From NCBI GenBank assembly GCA_965141735.1, contig CBCSOX010000083.1, forward strand, positions 1 through 10,484: a stretch of 10,484 nucleotides of DNA. Direction: 5' to 3'. Each line of letters begins with the position of its first letter. Position 1 is the first letter of the stretch. Source of the DNA: Massilioclostridium sp965141735 (GTDB lineage: Bacteria > Bacillota > Clostridia > Oscillospirales > Ruminococcaceae). A program made the position numbers and the translations under genes. Positions 1 to 6,831 of this stretch are shown here, piece by piece. The notes under the pieces were generated by a model, which saw only the letters and a program-made list of their open reading frames with translations, was not told the DNA's origin and did no database searches.

Positions 1-1374
1 CTCTGCACTCTGAATGGGCAGATAATTCGGGTTGGAATTCCAGTAATCCTCTTTGGAGATGAGGGCGTAGTGGACTTTTGTGATGTCTGTCTGAGTCACG
101 CCGAATGCAGCATAGTAATTATCCTGTGCTTCATAGCCGGAGAGGACAAAATAGAACTCCCCCCATTCCGCTAGAATCCGGACCGGTTCCCGTGGCTTTT
201 CGGTGAAAAGGCTCTGGGGGGAGACTGCCCCAGTCGCCAAGTCGACGAAATAGCAGGCGTCAATTTGGGGGTTTAAGTCCTTTTCCTCGTAGTATTCAAG
301 CTGCAGCCTGCCTGCGTACACACCTTCGTGAAAACCCGGTTTGGCGCGCGGCAGCTGATCGGTGAGAACCGAGGTTTCCCCCGTTTTTAAATCCAGTGTG
401 TGCAGCGTTGTCTCCTTTGCGCCGGAAAAATAGAGCTTCTCCTTCTCACAGGCATAGTAGGTGATATCGTCGCTTCCCCCAGAAAACCGCTCCTCCTGTT
501 CCCCTGTTGTAGGATCAATGGTTACAATATGGGTTGAGGACTGCGACGCCATTGCTCGAAAGGCGTCGTCTCCCATTCCGTTTGGATCTTCGGGATAGAC
601 GGTTTTCATTAGGACGATGCGGTTTTCATATGCGCCGATGAGGTTGCAGAATTCCTTTCCAAACGGGAGGGGGCAGATCGTCTCCACAGTCTTTTTGGAG
701 AGGTCAATTTTTATGAGCGAGACGCTCTCGGTATCATAGGAATAGCTGTTTGTATCGTTCTGCTTGAGCTTGGAGGTTCTCGCCATCATGTAAATCGAGT
801 TCCCGCCCACGATCATGGGGCCGTCAGCCTCGAGACCGGAGGGGAGCTCGAGCAGCTTGGTGCGTCCGCTTCCGTCGAGATTGAGGCGGTACAGGGTGGG
901 GGCGCTCGGCTTGGCTTCCATCATGAGCGCCTCTCCTTCGGCTGCCGGGACATCCGGATTCTCGATTCCAGAGGAAAGCAGATACAGATGCTCCCCAAAA
1001 GAGAACAGACTGTTGAATTGGAAGGATTCAACCGGGAGGTAGGAGGTGCAGTTTTCGTTGTCGTGTTTGCAGTCGGGCTTGTTGCAAAGATAGATCTCCC
1101 TGCGGGCCGCGTAATCGGTGTATAGGATGTTGCTGTCCAGTGTGTCATTGTCCACCTCAAGCTGATAGTACCCGTCTTTGGTACCGCACCCCTGCTGTGT
1201 GCCGAGGTAGATCAGGTCAACAACCTTCTGCTCCGAAGTCGTCTCGGATTGAGAAGAGCTGCTCTCCGGCGCAGAGGAAGGGGCGGAGGGGGGCGTTTGA
1301 ACCTCCTGTTTTACATCGCATCCCGACAACAGCAGCAGCGCTGCGAGAAAAATTGCTGGAAACAACTGTTTCAT
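1..1374 (-). CDS. Secreted lipoprotein, probable beta-propeller (3' end outside window)
   Basis: The frame is open for 458 codons from ATG at 1374 to the left edge, so the C-terminus is missing. AGGAG lies 9-10 nt before the ATG. The N-terminus is a lipoprotein signal: hydrophobic residues 7-16, then lipobox L16-S17-G18-C19. Residues about 26-50 are a Ser/Pro/Thr-rich tether. A cysteine motif follows at C97-x4-C102-K-H-D-x3-C109. The rest is a run of short repeats of the kind 'LYRLNLDGSG', 'SLIKIDLSKKT', 'IVTIDPTTGE', 'LHTLDLKTGE', which suggests blades of a beta-propeller similar to DUF5050-like extracellular proteins (recalled, not searched). It should be anchored on the outer face of the membrane. 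It is divergent from a two-component operon and shares its operator-like repeats, so it may be a target or partner of that system. The ligand cannot be inferred. Confidence 0.85.
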   Translation of the reverse strand, partial: MKQLFPAIFLAALLLLSGCDVKQEVQTPPSAPSSAPESSSSQSETTSEQKVVDLIYLGTQQGCGTKDGYYQLEVDNDTLDSNILYTDYAARREIYLCNKPDCKHDNENCTSYLPVESFQFNSLFSFGEHLYLLSSGIENPDVPAAEGEALMMEAKPSAPTLYRLNLDGSGRTKLLELPSGLEADGPMIVGGNSIYMMARTSKLKQNDTNSYSYDTESVSLIKIDLSKKTVETICPLPFGKEFCNLIGAYENRIVLMKTVYPEDPNGMGDDAFRAMASQSSTHIVTIDPTTGEQEERFSGGSDDITYYACEKEKLYFSGAKETTLHTLDLKTGETSVLTDQLPRAKPGFHEGVYAGRLQLEYYEEKDLNPQIDACYFVDLATGAVSPQSLFTEKPREPVRILAEWGEFYFVLSGYEAQDNYYAAFGVTQTDITKVHYALISKEDYWNSNPNYLPIQSAE

Positions 1375-1480
1375 AGAAATCACTCCTCATTTTGATGTGG
1401 GCAGAGCCGGCCTGTGCATTCCACGCGGACAACAGAGTTGGTTTTGAGCCGGCCTGCCGGGGAAAAGTCTTGCAAGCACA

Positions 1481-1573
1481 CTCTATCACAGAGGTGTATC
1501 CGAAATGTTTCCATCAAACAATCCTGTCAGTGCCCGCCTGACGATACAATTCGGATACATCTTTGTGTAAAAT
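1481..1573. promoter_or_regulatory. Divergent promoter/operator with paired OmpR-type direct repeats
   Basis: On the plus strand GATACA occurs at 1543-1548 and again at 1554-1559, exactly 11 bp apart, followed 8 nt later by a -10-like TAAAAT (1568-1573, within TGTGTAAAAT). On the minus strand GAAACA (1511-1506) and GATACA (1500-1495) are also 11 bp apart, followed by a -10-like GATAGA/ATAGAG near 1486-1481. The two arms form an imperfect inverted repeat, 1489-1512 against 1542-1565, matching at 18 of 24 positions. Tandem half-sites at 10-11 bp are the usual binding geometry of OmpR/PhoB-family regulators. The sites fall where -35 boxes would be, and no good -35 is visible. The simplest reading is that the adjacent regulator binds both sites and drives, or represses, both the lipoprotein and its own operon. 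The repeats are visible in the sequence; the identity of the binding protein is inferred. Confidence 0.65.
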
Positions 1574-1603
1574 GGTAGCAGAAGGCCGGAGGGAGGATCC
1601 AGT

Positions 1604-2263
1604 ATGAACCATATTTTGATTGTTGAAGATGAAATCGCCATTGTGGAACTCATTCAGGCGGGCCTGCAGCGGGCGGGTTATGCTTTTACCTATGTGCAAA
1701 ACGGCAGGGAGGCCGCCGACCTGCTCGAGGACTGTAGGTTTGACCTTGTCTTGCTCGACATCATGCTACCCGAAATCGACGGTTATGAGCTGCTTGACTA
1801 CATCAAGCCGCTGGGGATTCCGGTGATTTTTCTCACCGCAAAGGGCTCGGTCAGAGACAGGGTGAAGGGACTGCGGATGGGGGCGGAGGATTACCTCGTC
1901 AAGCCGTTTGTCGTCGACGAGCTGATCGCCAGGGTGGAGACGGTGCTGCGCCGCTACAACAAGGCTGGGAGCCTGCTGCGGGTGGGGGATGTGACGATTG
2001 ATCTGGAGCGGCATACCACACTGCGCGGGGAACAACAGGTGGAGCTCACTCCAAAGGAATTTGACCTGCTGTTGGTGCTGGCGCGCAACCAGAATGTCGC
2101 GCTCTACCGCGAGACGCTGTTTGAGCGGGTGTGGGGGGAGGAATACATGGGAAACACCCGGACCCTTGACCTGCACATCCAGCGGCTGCGCAAAAAGCTC
2201 AACTGGCAGGACAAGATCAAAACCGTCTTTAAAATAGGCTACAAGCTCGAGGTGGATGTATGA
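1604..2263 (+). CDS. OmpR/PhoB-family response regulator
   Basis: This 219-residue protein has a receiver domain (about 1-115) and a winged-helix DNA-binding domain (about 122-217). In the receiver, D9 and E10 form the acidic pocket, D52 in 'LLDIMLPEIDG' is the phospho-acceptor, T78 is the switch residue and K100 in 'DYLVKPF' is the conserved lysine. The effector carries 'LTPKEFDLLLVLARN', 'RTLDLHIQRLRKK' and a terminal 'FKIGYKLE', typical of PhoB-like trans-activation domains. GGAGG at 1592-1596 supports the start at 1604. The stop overlaps the next ATG in an ATGA arrangement, so translation with the kinase is probably coupled. The upstream direct repeats suggest autoregulation. Its specific regulon cannot be named from sequence. 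Confidence 0.95.
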   Translation: MNHILIVEDEIAIVELIQAGLQRAGYAFTYVQNGREAADLLEDCRFDLVLLDIMLPEIDGYELLDYIKPLGIPVIFLTAKGSVRDRVKGLRMGAEDYLVKPFVVDELIARVETVLRRYNKAGSLLRVGDVTIDLERHTTLRGEQQVELTPKEFDLLLVLARNQNVALYRETLFERVWGEEYMGNTRTLDLHIQRLRKKLNWQDKIKTVFKIGYKLEVDV

Positions 2264-3672
2264 AATTTTCCCTCAAGCTGGTGCTCTGCTCCAGCATGGT
2301 GAGCGCAGTGCTGTTTTCCTGCGGTGGAACTATAATGATTAAGCAGAACTTTGATTCCGCCCTGCATACGGCAGTGCAGCAAAACAGCTACCAGCACACC
2401 CTCGAGCGCTACTCCATCGAGTCCAACATGCGCAACGCACTGCTCAACAGCGAGGCTGTTTCGGACAGCGCCATACAGGAGTACGGCGAGAGCATGACAA
2501 GCTACCTGGGCGAACAGACCAGGCAGCTCGGGATATTCTCCTCGTCCAAGACCCCAATTTTCTCAACCATCACTCCCCAGCTCAGCGGAAAAGAGATCGA
2601 CGAGGCGCTTTCGATGGCGGGCAGCGAATACAGCATCAAAAAAGCGGGAAAATCCTCTTATTTGCTGCTCTCCTCCAGGCTTGACATGCCGACGCGGGAG
2701 GTATTTGTCCTGACAGCGTACGACATCACCCACCTTTTCCGGGAACGTGACCGGCAGCTGCAATTTTTCCTGATTCTTGACGGGAGCATTGTCGCTCTTT
2801 TGGTGCTTGTCCTGTTTGCGGTCTCATTGTTTTTGACTGCGCCGATCAAACAGCTCGACAGCGCCAGCCGCAGCATCGCGCAGGGGGCGTATCACCAGCG
2901 AATTCACTTGCGAACAAACGATGAAATCGGGGCGCTCGGCGACACCTTCAACCAGATGGCACAGGCGGTGGAGGACCGCATTGGTCAGCTCAACCTCGCG
3001 CTGCGGCAGCGGGAGGACTTTGTCGCGAGCTTTTCCCATGAAATCAAAACCCCTATGACCGCGATTATCGGCTATGCCGACCTCCTGAGCACCGCTTGTG
3101 TGGAGCGGGACAAGCAGCTCAAATACGCCTCTTACATCTACAGCGAGGGCAGGCGGCTGGAGGGACTTGCCCACAAGCTGATGGATTTGATGGCTCTCTC
3201 CGACGGGAACATTGATCCCGCGCCGTGCAGGGCCGAGCGGCTCTTTTACCGGCTGCAAAAACAGCTTGCCCCCTCCCTGAGAGAAATCAGGCTGGAAATC
3301 GATGCGCAGCCCGCGGTGGTGCGCGCTGACGAGGTGCTGGTGAACTGCCTGCTGCGCAACCTCATCGGCAATGCGGCAAAGGCAGAGCCCCGGGACGGAA
3401 CAGTCCGAGTGAAAGGAGTCCAGCAAGGGAACCGCTACTGCGTCACAGTGTCTGACCGCGGATGCGGCATCCCGGAGAGGGAAATGGAGCGGATCACCGA
3501 ACCGTTTTACATGGTGGATAAATCCCGCGCCCGCGCCGGGGGAGGCTCCGGCCTGGGGCTTGCCATCTGCCAAAAGATCGCCGAGCTGCACCACACCCAG
3601 CTGCAGTTTCAAAGCCGTGTGGGAGAGGGAACAACGGTGTGTTTTTATTTGGAGGTGGATGGGGATGCCTAG
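2260..3672 (+). CDS. Membrane sensor histidine kinase (HAMP-HisKA-HATPase)
   Basis: This 470-residue kinase partners the regulator it overlaps by 4 nt. A membrane segment at about 5-26 and another at about 169-193 bracket an extracytoplasmic region of about 140 residues with no recognised fold. HAMP follows (about 194-247, 'APIKQLDSASRSIAQG'). The H-box 'SFSHEIKTPMTAIIGY' places the phospho-histidine at H260. The N-box is 'NCLLRNLIGNAAKA' (N367, N371), the G1 box is D399-R-G-C-G-I, and the G2 box is 'GGGSGLGLAI' (428-437). All key residues are present, so it should be active. It has the class IA layout seen in Firmicutes cell-envelope and antimicrobial sensors, but the stimulus is unknown. 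Its last bases overlap the start of a third operon gene. Confidence 0.95.
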   Translation: MKFSLKLVLCSSMVSAVLFSCGGTIMIKQNFDSALHTAVQQNSYQHTLERYSIESNMRNALLNSEAVSDSAIQEYGESMTSYLGEQTRQLGIFSSSKTPIFSTITPQLSGKEIDEALSMAGSEYSIKKAGKSSYLLLSSRLDMPTREVFVLTAYDITHLFRERDRQLQFFLILDGSIVALLVLVLFAVSLFLTAPIKQLDSASRSIAQGAYHQRIHLRTNDEIGALGDTFNQMAQAVEDRIGQLNLALRQREDFVASFSHEIKTPMTAIIGYADLLSTACVERDKQLKYASYIYSEGRRLEGLAHKLMDLMALSDGNIDPAPCRAERLFYRLQKQLAPSLREIRLEIDAQPAVVRADEVLVNCLLRNLIGNAAKAEPRDGTVRVKGVQQGNRYCVTVSDRGCGIPEREMERITEPFYMVDKSRARAGGGSGLGLAICQKIAELHHTQLQFQSRVGEGTTVCFYLEVDGDA

Positions 3673-4372
3673 CTGGAAATATCCGGTTTTTATTTTTCTG
3701 ACCGCTGTTGTGATCGTCATTTCTGCCTGGGTCCCGTCGTATTTTTTTGACATTCAGGATTCCACCCTTTATACCTCTGTGCACAAACGGCAGAAAAACG
3801 AAAACAGACTCGATTTTGACGTCGCACAAATGGCGCAGGTGCGCTCCATTCACGCAATCTGTTCCCCCTCTTTTGACAGTGACCAACATCAAGTTCCTGA
3901 TGCGGACCGGGTAGTCCTGGAGGAGGTGGAGCAGCTGGCGCAAAAGGGGGTGTTCACCCACGACTATGCCAAAAAGGTCGGGCAGTACGGCAGGTTTGAA
4001 ACTGGGAATATTTCAATTTTGTTCCCTGAGAGGGAAGATGGGGGCAACCTCAGCCTTTCTCTGTACACCCTGCTTTACCGTGAAGGAGAGGACCCCTTGC
4101 AGTTGGAAGGGTCTTTTGCGCTTGACCCCTTCACACACAAAATTATTCAAGCAGATGTTCGGTCCGACAGCAGGGAGTTGCTTCAGAAAAAAGAAGCCAA
4201 CGACCTTGTTCGGGCCTATCTGTCTTATCTCGGGCTGGACGTTATTGAGGACTGGCAGTATGGCGAAGGGTTTGCCGCTTCGCGCTCCGCTGACCTGCTC
4301 ATCAACTGCTTTGTCGATCAGTCGGACGCAGAGTCTTGTTGGGTGCGCCTCTCCGCCCTTCCGCTTTATTAG
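3665..4372 (+). CDS. Single-pass membrane protein of unknown function, third gene of the two-component operon
   Basis: The frame is open further upstream, but the supported start is ATG at 3665: GGAGG (3651-3655) lies 9 nt before it, and the N-terminus then reads as a classic signal anchor ('KYPVFIFLTAVVIVISAW', residues 5-22). This gives a 235-residue protein that overlaps the kinase end by 8 nt, implying coupled translation. After the membrane segment, about 210 residues are soluble and probably extracytoplasmic. They contain a charged segment (35-60), a helix with 'DRVVLEEVEQLAQKG' and a beta-rich C-terminal half ('LSLSLYTLLYREG', 'LEGSFALDPFTHKIIQA'). No family is recognised. Its position suggests an accessory sensor or modulator of the kinase, or an output of the system; this is inference only. 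A cleaved signal peptide is less likely, because no clear cleavage motif follows the hydrophobic stretch. Confidence 0.8.
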   Translation: MPSWKYPVFIFLTAVVIVISAWVPSYFFDIQDSTLYTSVHKRQKNENRLDFDVAQMAQVRSIHAICSPSFDSDQHQVPDADRVVLEEVEQLAQKGVFTHDYAKKVGQYGRFETGNISILFPEREDGGNLSLSLYTLLYREGEDPLQLEGSFALDPFTHKIIQADVRSDSRELLQKKEANDLVRAYLSYLGLDVIEDWQYGEGFAASRSADLLINCFVDQSDAESCWVRLSALPLY

Positions 4373-4556
4373 GAGTTTTGGGGACAGACGGGAAACGAAT
4401 CGAAACTGTGACAGCGTGCCCATGGTAGACCGCATGAAGAAGAAAAAGCCGATGTGTACAGGCTGTGTGTAGGGCTGCATCCGACAGGAGGCTGCCGCAT
4501 GCGGCAAAACGGAAGGCATCCTGTGGAGAGCTGATTTTGAGGCGACATGAGAGCGC
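4373..4556 (+). other. 3' untranslated stretch of the operon with palindromes
   Basis: No convincing gene is visible; a frame from 4434 encodes only 11 residues. A perfect 14-bp palindrome TGCCGCATGCGGCA lies at 4493-4506. It is enclosed by a looser pairing of ACAGGA (4484-4489) with TCCTGT downstream, so the RNA here may fold into a branched structure before the terminator. This could protect the operon mRNA 3' end or be a processed small RNA. Neither is shown. Confidence 0.3.
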
Positions 4557-4595
4557 AAAAAAGGCCCGGTGAAGCGAAAATGCTCACCGGGCCTT
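4557..4595. terminator. Strong, apparently bidirectional rho-independent terminator
   Basis: GGCCCGGTGA pairs perfectly with TCACCGGGCC. The stem can extend inward by a GC/GC pair past a bulged A, leaving a short GAAAAT loop. TTTT follows on the plus strand and a run of A precedes it (a U-run for minus-strand transcripts). It would end the two-component operon on the plus strand. It would also end the gene fragment at 4618-4770 on the minus strand. Confidence 0.9.
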
Positions 4596-4617
4596 TTCCA
4601 TGGGGTGCAGCAATGTA

Positions 4618-4770
4618 CTATTTGCAGCATCCGCACCCGTCCTCATGGTCGACATCCTCACCACGGGGCGGGAAGAACTGGTTGATGGGAAACTTAATCT
4701 TTTTGAACAGCTCGCAGGGATTATCCGTCGTCGTAACACATTCAGGGAGTGTCACAGTATCACAAATTAA
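4618..4770 (-). pseudogene. 3' fragment of an unidentified gene interrupted at the recombinase junction
   Basis: The minus-strand frame ending with TAG at 4620-4618 reads 'DTVTLPECVTTTDNPCELF', then 'KKIKFPINQFFPPRGEDVD', and ends in an acidic, Cys-rich tail 'HEDGCGCCK'. It uses GC-rich codons (CTG, TTC, CCC, GTC) like the operon on its left and unlike the AT-rich recombinase. It is followed at once by a terminator. Upstream, the frame runs into recombinase code read out of phase, so the 5' part of the gene is not present here. This fits the 3' end of a chromosomal gene displaced by integration of an element. The family is not recognised. The alternative, a small intact gene starting at 4848, is unlikely because about half of it would be a shadow of the recombinase. 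Confidence 0.5.
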
Positions 4771-6334
4771 CCGCAGGTTCCGAGAAATCGTAGTTCCACT
4801 TAATTTGGATGCTGTCCCCTTCCTCTTCATGTAAAATCGTAATCTCATGGATGAACAGTGCGGCGAGTTTCTTTTTTATTGGGAGTTCGTAGGTGCTCCA
4901 TTGGCGGATTAAATCAGCCATGCTAAAATGATTCTCGGATTGGTTCCTTGACTCCAACTCAAGCAATCGTTTTTGAATCTCTCTTTTTTGCTGATCGAGC
5001 GCTTCCAGTTTTTCGTTCATATAGGACTGTACTACCGTGTTCCCCTGAGCGATTGCTTCAACCACATTGTGAATCTCCCCATTCATTTTTTCTAAGTCTA
5101 TTTTTAATTGGTTTTGTTCCCTCGTATTTGTCTGAACAAATTGATGCATGAGGTCTTTTTTTAAGCCGGCGTGTTGGAGCAACTGATGCTCCACTGCGTT
5201 TTCAATTGCATTGGCAACGATTCCGTGTTTGGGCAGAGGCTGTTTGTGGGCACCGTACCGCACCCCATTGCAGCAAAAATAAAGATACTCTGCCCTGACC
5301 TCTCCTGTGTGTTTGTCCTTGTTCACACTTGTTTTCACCGACATTCGGTACCCGCAGGTTCCACATCGAATCAGCCCGCTGATCCAACTTTTGCTCCCTG
5401 TCCCGAGTCTAGAGATGGGTTTGGATTGATTGATTCTTGATTGGGCAGCTAAAAATGTATCCGGGTCAATGAACCCTTCGTGGAGGCCGATCGAGAGCGT
5501 GTGCTCATTCATGTTTGCACGTGTTCTACCCTCAGAGGTGCTCTTGTTTTTGCCGTATAGGAAGCAGCCGTTTTGCCCTTGAAAATCCTCAATTGAGTTT
5601 GTGATTTGGCACCCAAAGGATTTGTAGTAGTGGAAGATGTCGGCGTTTGCAGAGACATAGATTGGATTGCGGATGATTCGGGTGAGATTTCCAGCGTAAA
5701 ACAGCTTTTGACCATTGAATTGATTTGATTCGTTCAATCTTCTGCCAATTGCACTGATGCTCAGCCCCTGGTTTACATACCAATTGAAGATAGCTTCAAC
5801 AATTTGAGAATCCGTTTCGTTTTTGATCAGTTTATAGGTTTTTTTCCCGTCCAGACTCGTTTCCACCTTGTCGTATCCAAACGGTGCTTTTCCACCCAGA
5901 TACATTCCCTTCTTTCCTCTGGCATAGTAATTGTCCTTGATGCGGCATTGCAGAGTTTCCCGTTCCAATTGGGCAAAAACCATGGTAATGCTCAACATGG
6001 CATTTCCCATCGGCGTAGTTGTATCGAACTTTTCTTGTGTGGAGAGAAACTTGACGCCATACTTTTGAAAGAGTTCCATCAGCTTTGCAAAGTCGAGCAA
6101 AGACCTGCTCATGCGGTCGAGGCGGTAGATGATCACCTGGGAAATCCTTTGCTTTTTTATGTCGTCCAGCAGCCGCTTAAAAGCGGGCCGGTTGGTGTTG
6201 CTTCCGCTAAACCCTTTGTCCTGATAGACCTCGTAGTCCTCGTCGTAAACCTCCTTCCTGCAATAGTCTATTTGCGTCTCGATCGAAATGCTGTCTTTTT
6301 TATCCTTTGATTGCCGGGCATAGATCGCTTTCAT
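4760..6334 (-). CDS. Large serine recombinase (site-specific integrase)
   Basis: This is a complete 524-residue large serine recombinase. The resolvase-type catalytic domain (about 1-145) has the nucleophile S9 in 'YARQSK' and the arginine cluster 'YRLDRMSRS' (R71, R74, R77), with 'QLERE' at 122-126. The recombinase domain starts near 'GKAPFGYDK' (148-156) and includes 'LTRIIRNPIYVSA'. A zinc-ribbon-like region has C324-x2-C327 and C354/C355. A charged coiled coil spans about 395-465, as used for synapsis control in this family. AGGAGG lies 8-9 nt before ATG at 6334. Such enzymes integrate and excise phages or transposons at short att sites next to their gene. Here the stop codon abuts a truncated chromosomal gene, so one att site is probably at about 4745-4775. 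It may be the only active part of a decayed element, since no phage structural or transfer genes are visible. Confidence 0.93.
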   Translation of the reverse strand: MKAIYARQSKDKKDSISIETQIDYCRKEVYDEDYEVYQDKGFSGSNTNRPAFKRLLDDIKKQRISQVIIYRLDRMSRSLLDFAKLMELFQKYGVKFLSTQEKFDTTTPMGNAMLSITMVFAQLERETLQCRIKDNYYARGKKGMYLGGKAPFGYDKVETSLDGKKTYKLIKNETDSQIVEAIFNWYVNQGLSISAIGRRLNESNQFNGQKLFYAGNLTRIIRNPIYVSANADIFHYYKSFGCQITNSIEDFQGQNGCFLYGKNKSTSEGRTRANMNEHTLSIGLHEGFIDPDTFLAAQSRINQSKPISRLGTGSKSWISGLIRCGTCGYRMSVKTSVNKDKHTGEVRAEYLYFCCNGVRYGAHKQPLPKHGIVANAIENAVEHQLLQHAGLKKDLMHQFVQTNTREQNQLKIDLEKMNGEIHNVVEAIAQGNTVVQSYMNEKLEALDQQKREIQKRLLELESRNQSENHFSMADLIRQWSTYELPIKKKLAALFIHEITILHEEEGDSIQIKWNYDFSEPAVNL

Positions 6335-6342
6335 ATGTAAAA

Positions 6343-6389
6343 TCCTCCTAAAAAATAGGCATATGAAAGCAAAGTATCATATGCCTATT
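6343..6389 (-). promoter_or_regulatory. Palindrome and ribosome site upstream of the recombinase
   Basis: AATAGGCATATGA (6354-6366) and TCATATGCCTATT (6377-6389) form a perfect 13-bp inverted repeat around a 10-nt loop, directly upstream of the AGGAGG ribosome site (plus-strand TCCTCCT, about 6343-6349). On the minus strand a -10-like TATGAT (6381-6376) lies inside one arm, with a poor -35 (TTACTT) 17 bp before it. The repeat could be an operator, a binding site for the recombinase itself near its att site, or a leader hairpin followed by a U-run. The sequence alone does not decide. Confidence 0.5.
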
Positions 6390-6410
6390 CTACCGTAAAA
6401 GTAATCGGAA

Positions 6411-6575
6411 CTAGAGTTCACCGACTTTTCTTAGATTTTTGGGTTCCTGCGAACAAACAATCCGAGCAATCTTTTTAATCAATTCGTCCCAGTCCTGATT
6501 TGGATTCTTTGGATACAAATTTGTAATTTTGATGTCTTGGTAAATTTCATTTTTACTTATAGAATCACCTTCCAT
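6411..6575 (-). CDS. Small hypothetical ORF upstream of the recombinase
   Basis: This 54-codon frame starts at ATG 6575 and ends TAG at 6413-6411. The product is lysine-rich and begins 'MEGDSISKNEIYQDIKITN', followed by a helix-like 'DWDELIKKIARIVCSQ'. Its AT-rich codons match the recombinase. No ribosome site is obvious before the ATG, and the frame continues upstream to a TAA near 6610, so it may instead be the tail of a decayed longer gene. No family is recognised. It lies just upstream of the recombinase on the same strand and may be co-transcribed with it. Confidence 0.3.
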   Translation of the reverse strand: MEGDSISKNEIYQDIKITNLYPKNPNQDWDELIKKIARIVCSQEPKNLRKVGEL

Positions 6576-6708
6576 GAATTGCTGATACTCAATTTTATTC
6601 GGGCGATTTTATTTTAGAACTGGGGCCGATCGAACAGATTCTCCTGCCTATCTTCGGAAAAATGCTTCTATTCGTGTGAATTTGTGCATACATTACAACA
6701 GAAATCCG

Positions 6709-6825
6709 ACACAGCGGTCTGTTCAGAATCTTACGCAAAGTTTTATTTGTGAGAAAGTTTTCTCCGCCTGAATCCTGAAGCGATTGACAGGGGGCTGTTC
6801 GACCCTTTTGCCGCACCCTGCGGAT
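6709..6825 (-). pseudogene. Possible decayed recombinase fragment
   Basis: On the minus strand a frame reads 'RQKGRTAPCQSLQDSGGENF' and then 'LTNKTLRKILNRPLC'. This resembles the recombinase-domain motif of large serine recombinases (gene rearranged 'T-L-R-K-I-L-N-P'). It aligns without gaps to 'GQKLFYAGNLTRIIRNPI' of the neighbouring intact enzyme at the same domain position. The frame has no start or catalytic domain, and continuity is lost soon after 6709. It may be the remnant of a second recombinase from an older insertion. The similarity is short and judged by eye. Confidence 0.25.
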
Positions 6826-6831
6826 CTATTC

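Noticed and set aside
1766..2176. Minus-strand frame inside the response regulator gene
   Set aside because: It overlaps a fully conserved response regulator; composition is that of a shadow frame.
2824..3753. Long minus-strand open frame (309 codons) across the kinase gene
   Set aside because: It is antisense to a kinase with all conserved boxes, is rich in His/Gln/Arg as expected for reverse reading of GC-rich code, and has no ribosome site or recognisable domain.
4013..4636. Minus-strand frame of 207 codons opposite the third operon gene
   Set aside because: It runs through the terminator hairpin and has no start signal; the plus-strand frame has a ribosome site and signal anchor.
5804..6310. 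Plus-strand frame of 168 codons opposite the recombinase catalytic domain
   Set aside because: The antisense frame encodes intact recombinase catalytic motifs; this one has no domain or ribosome site.
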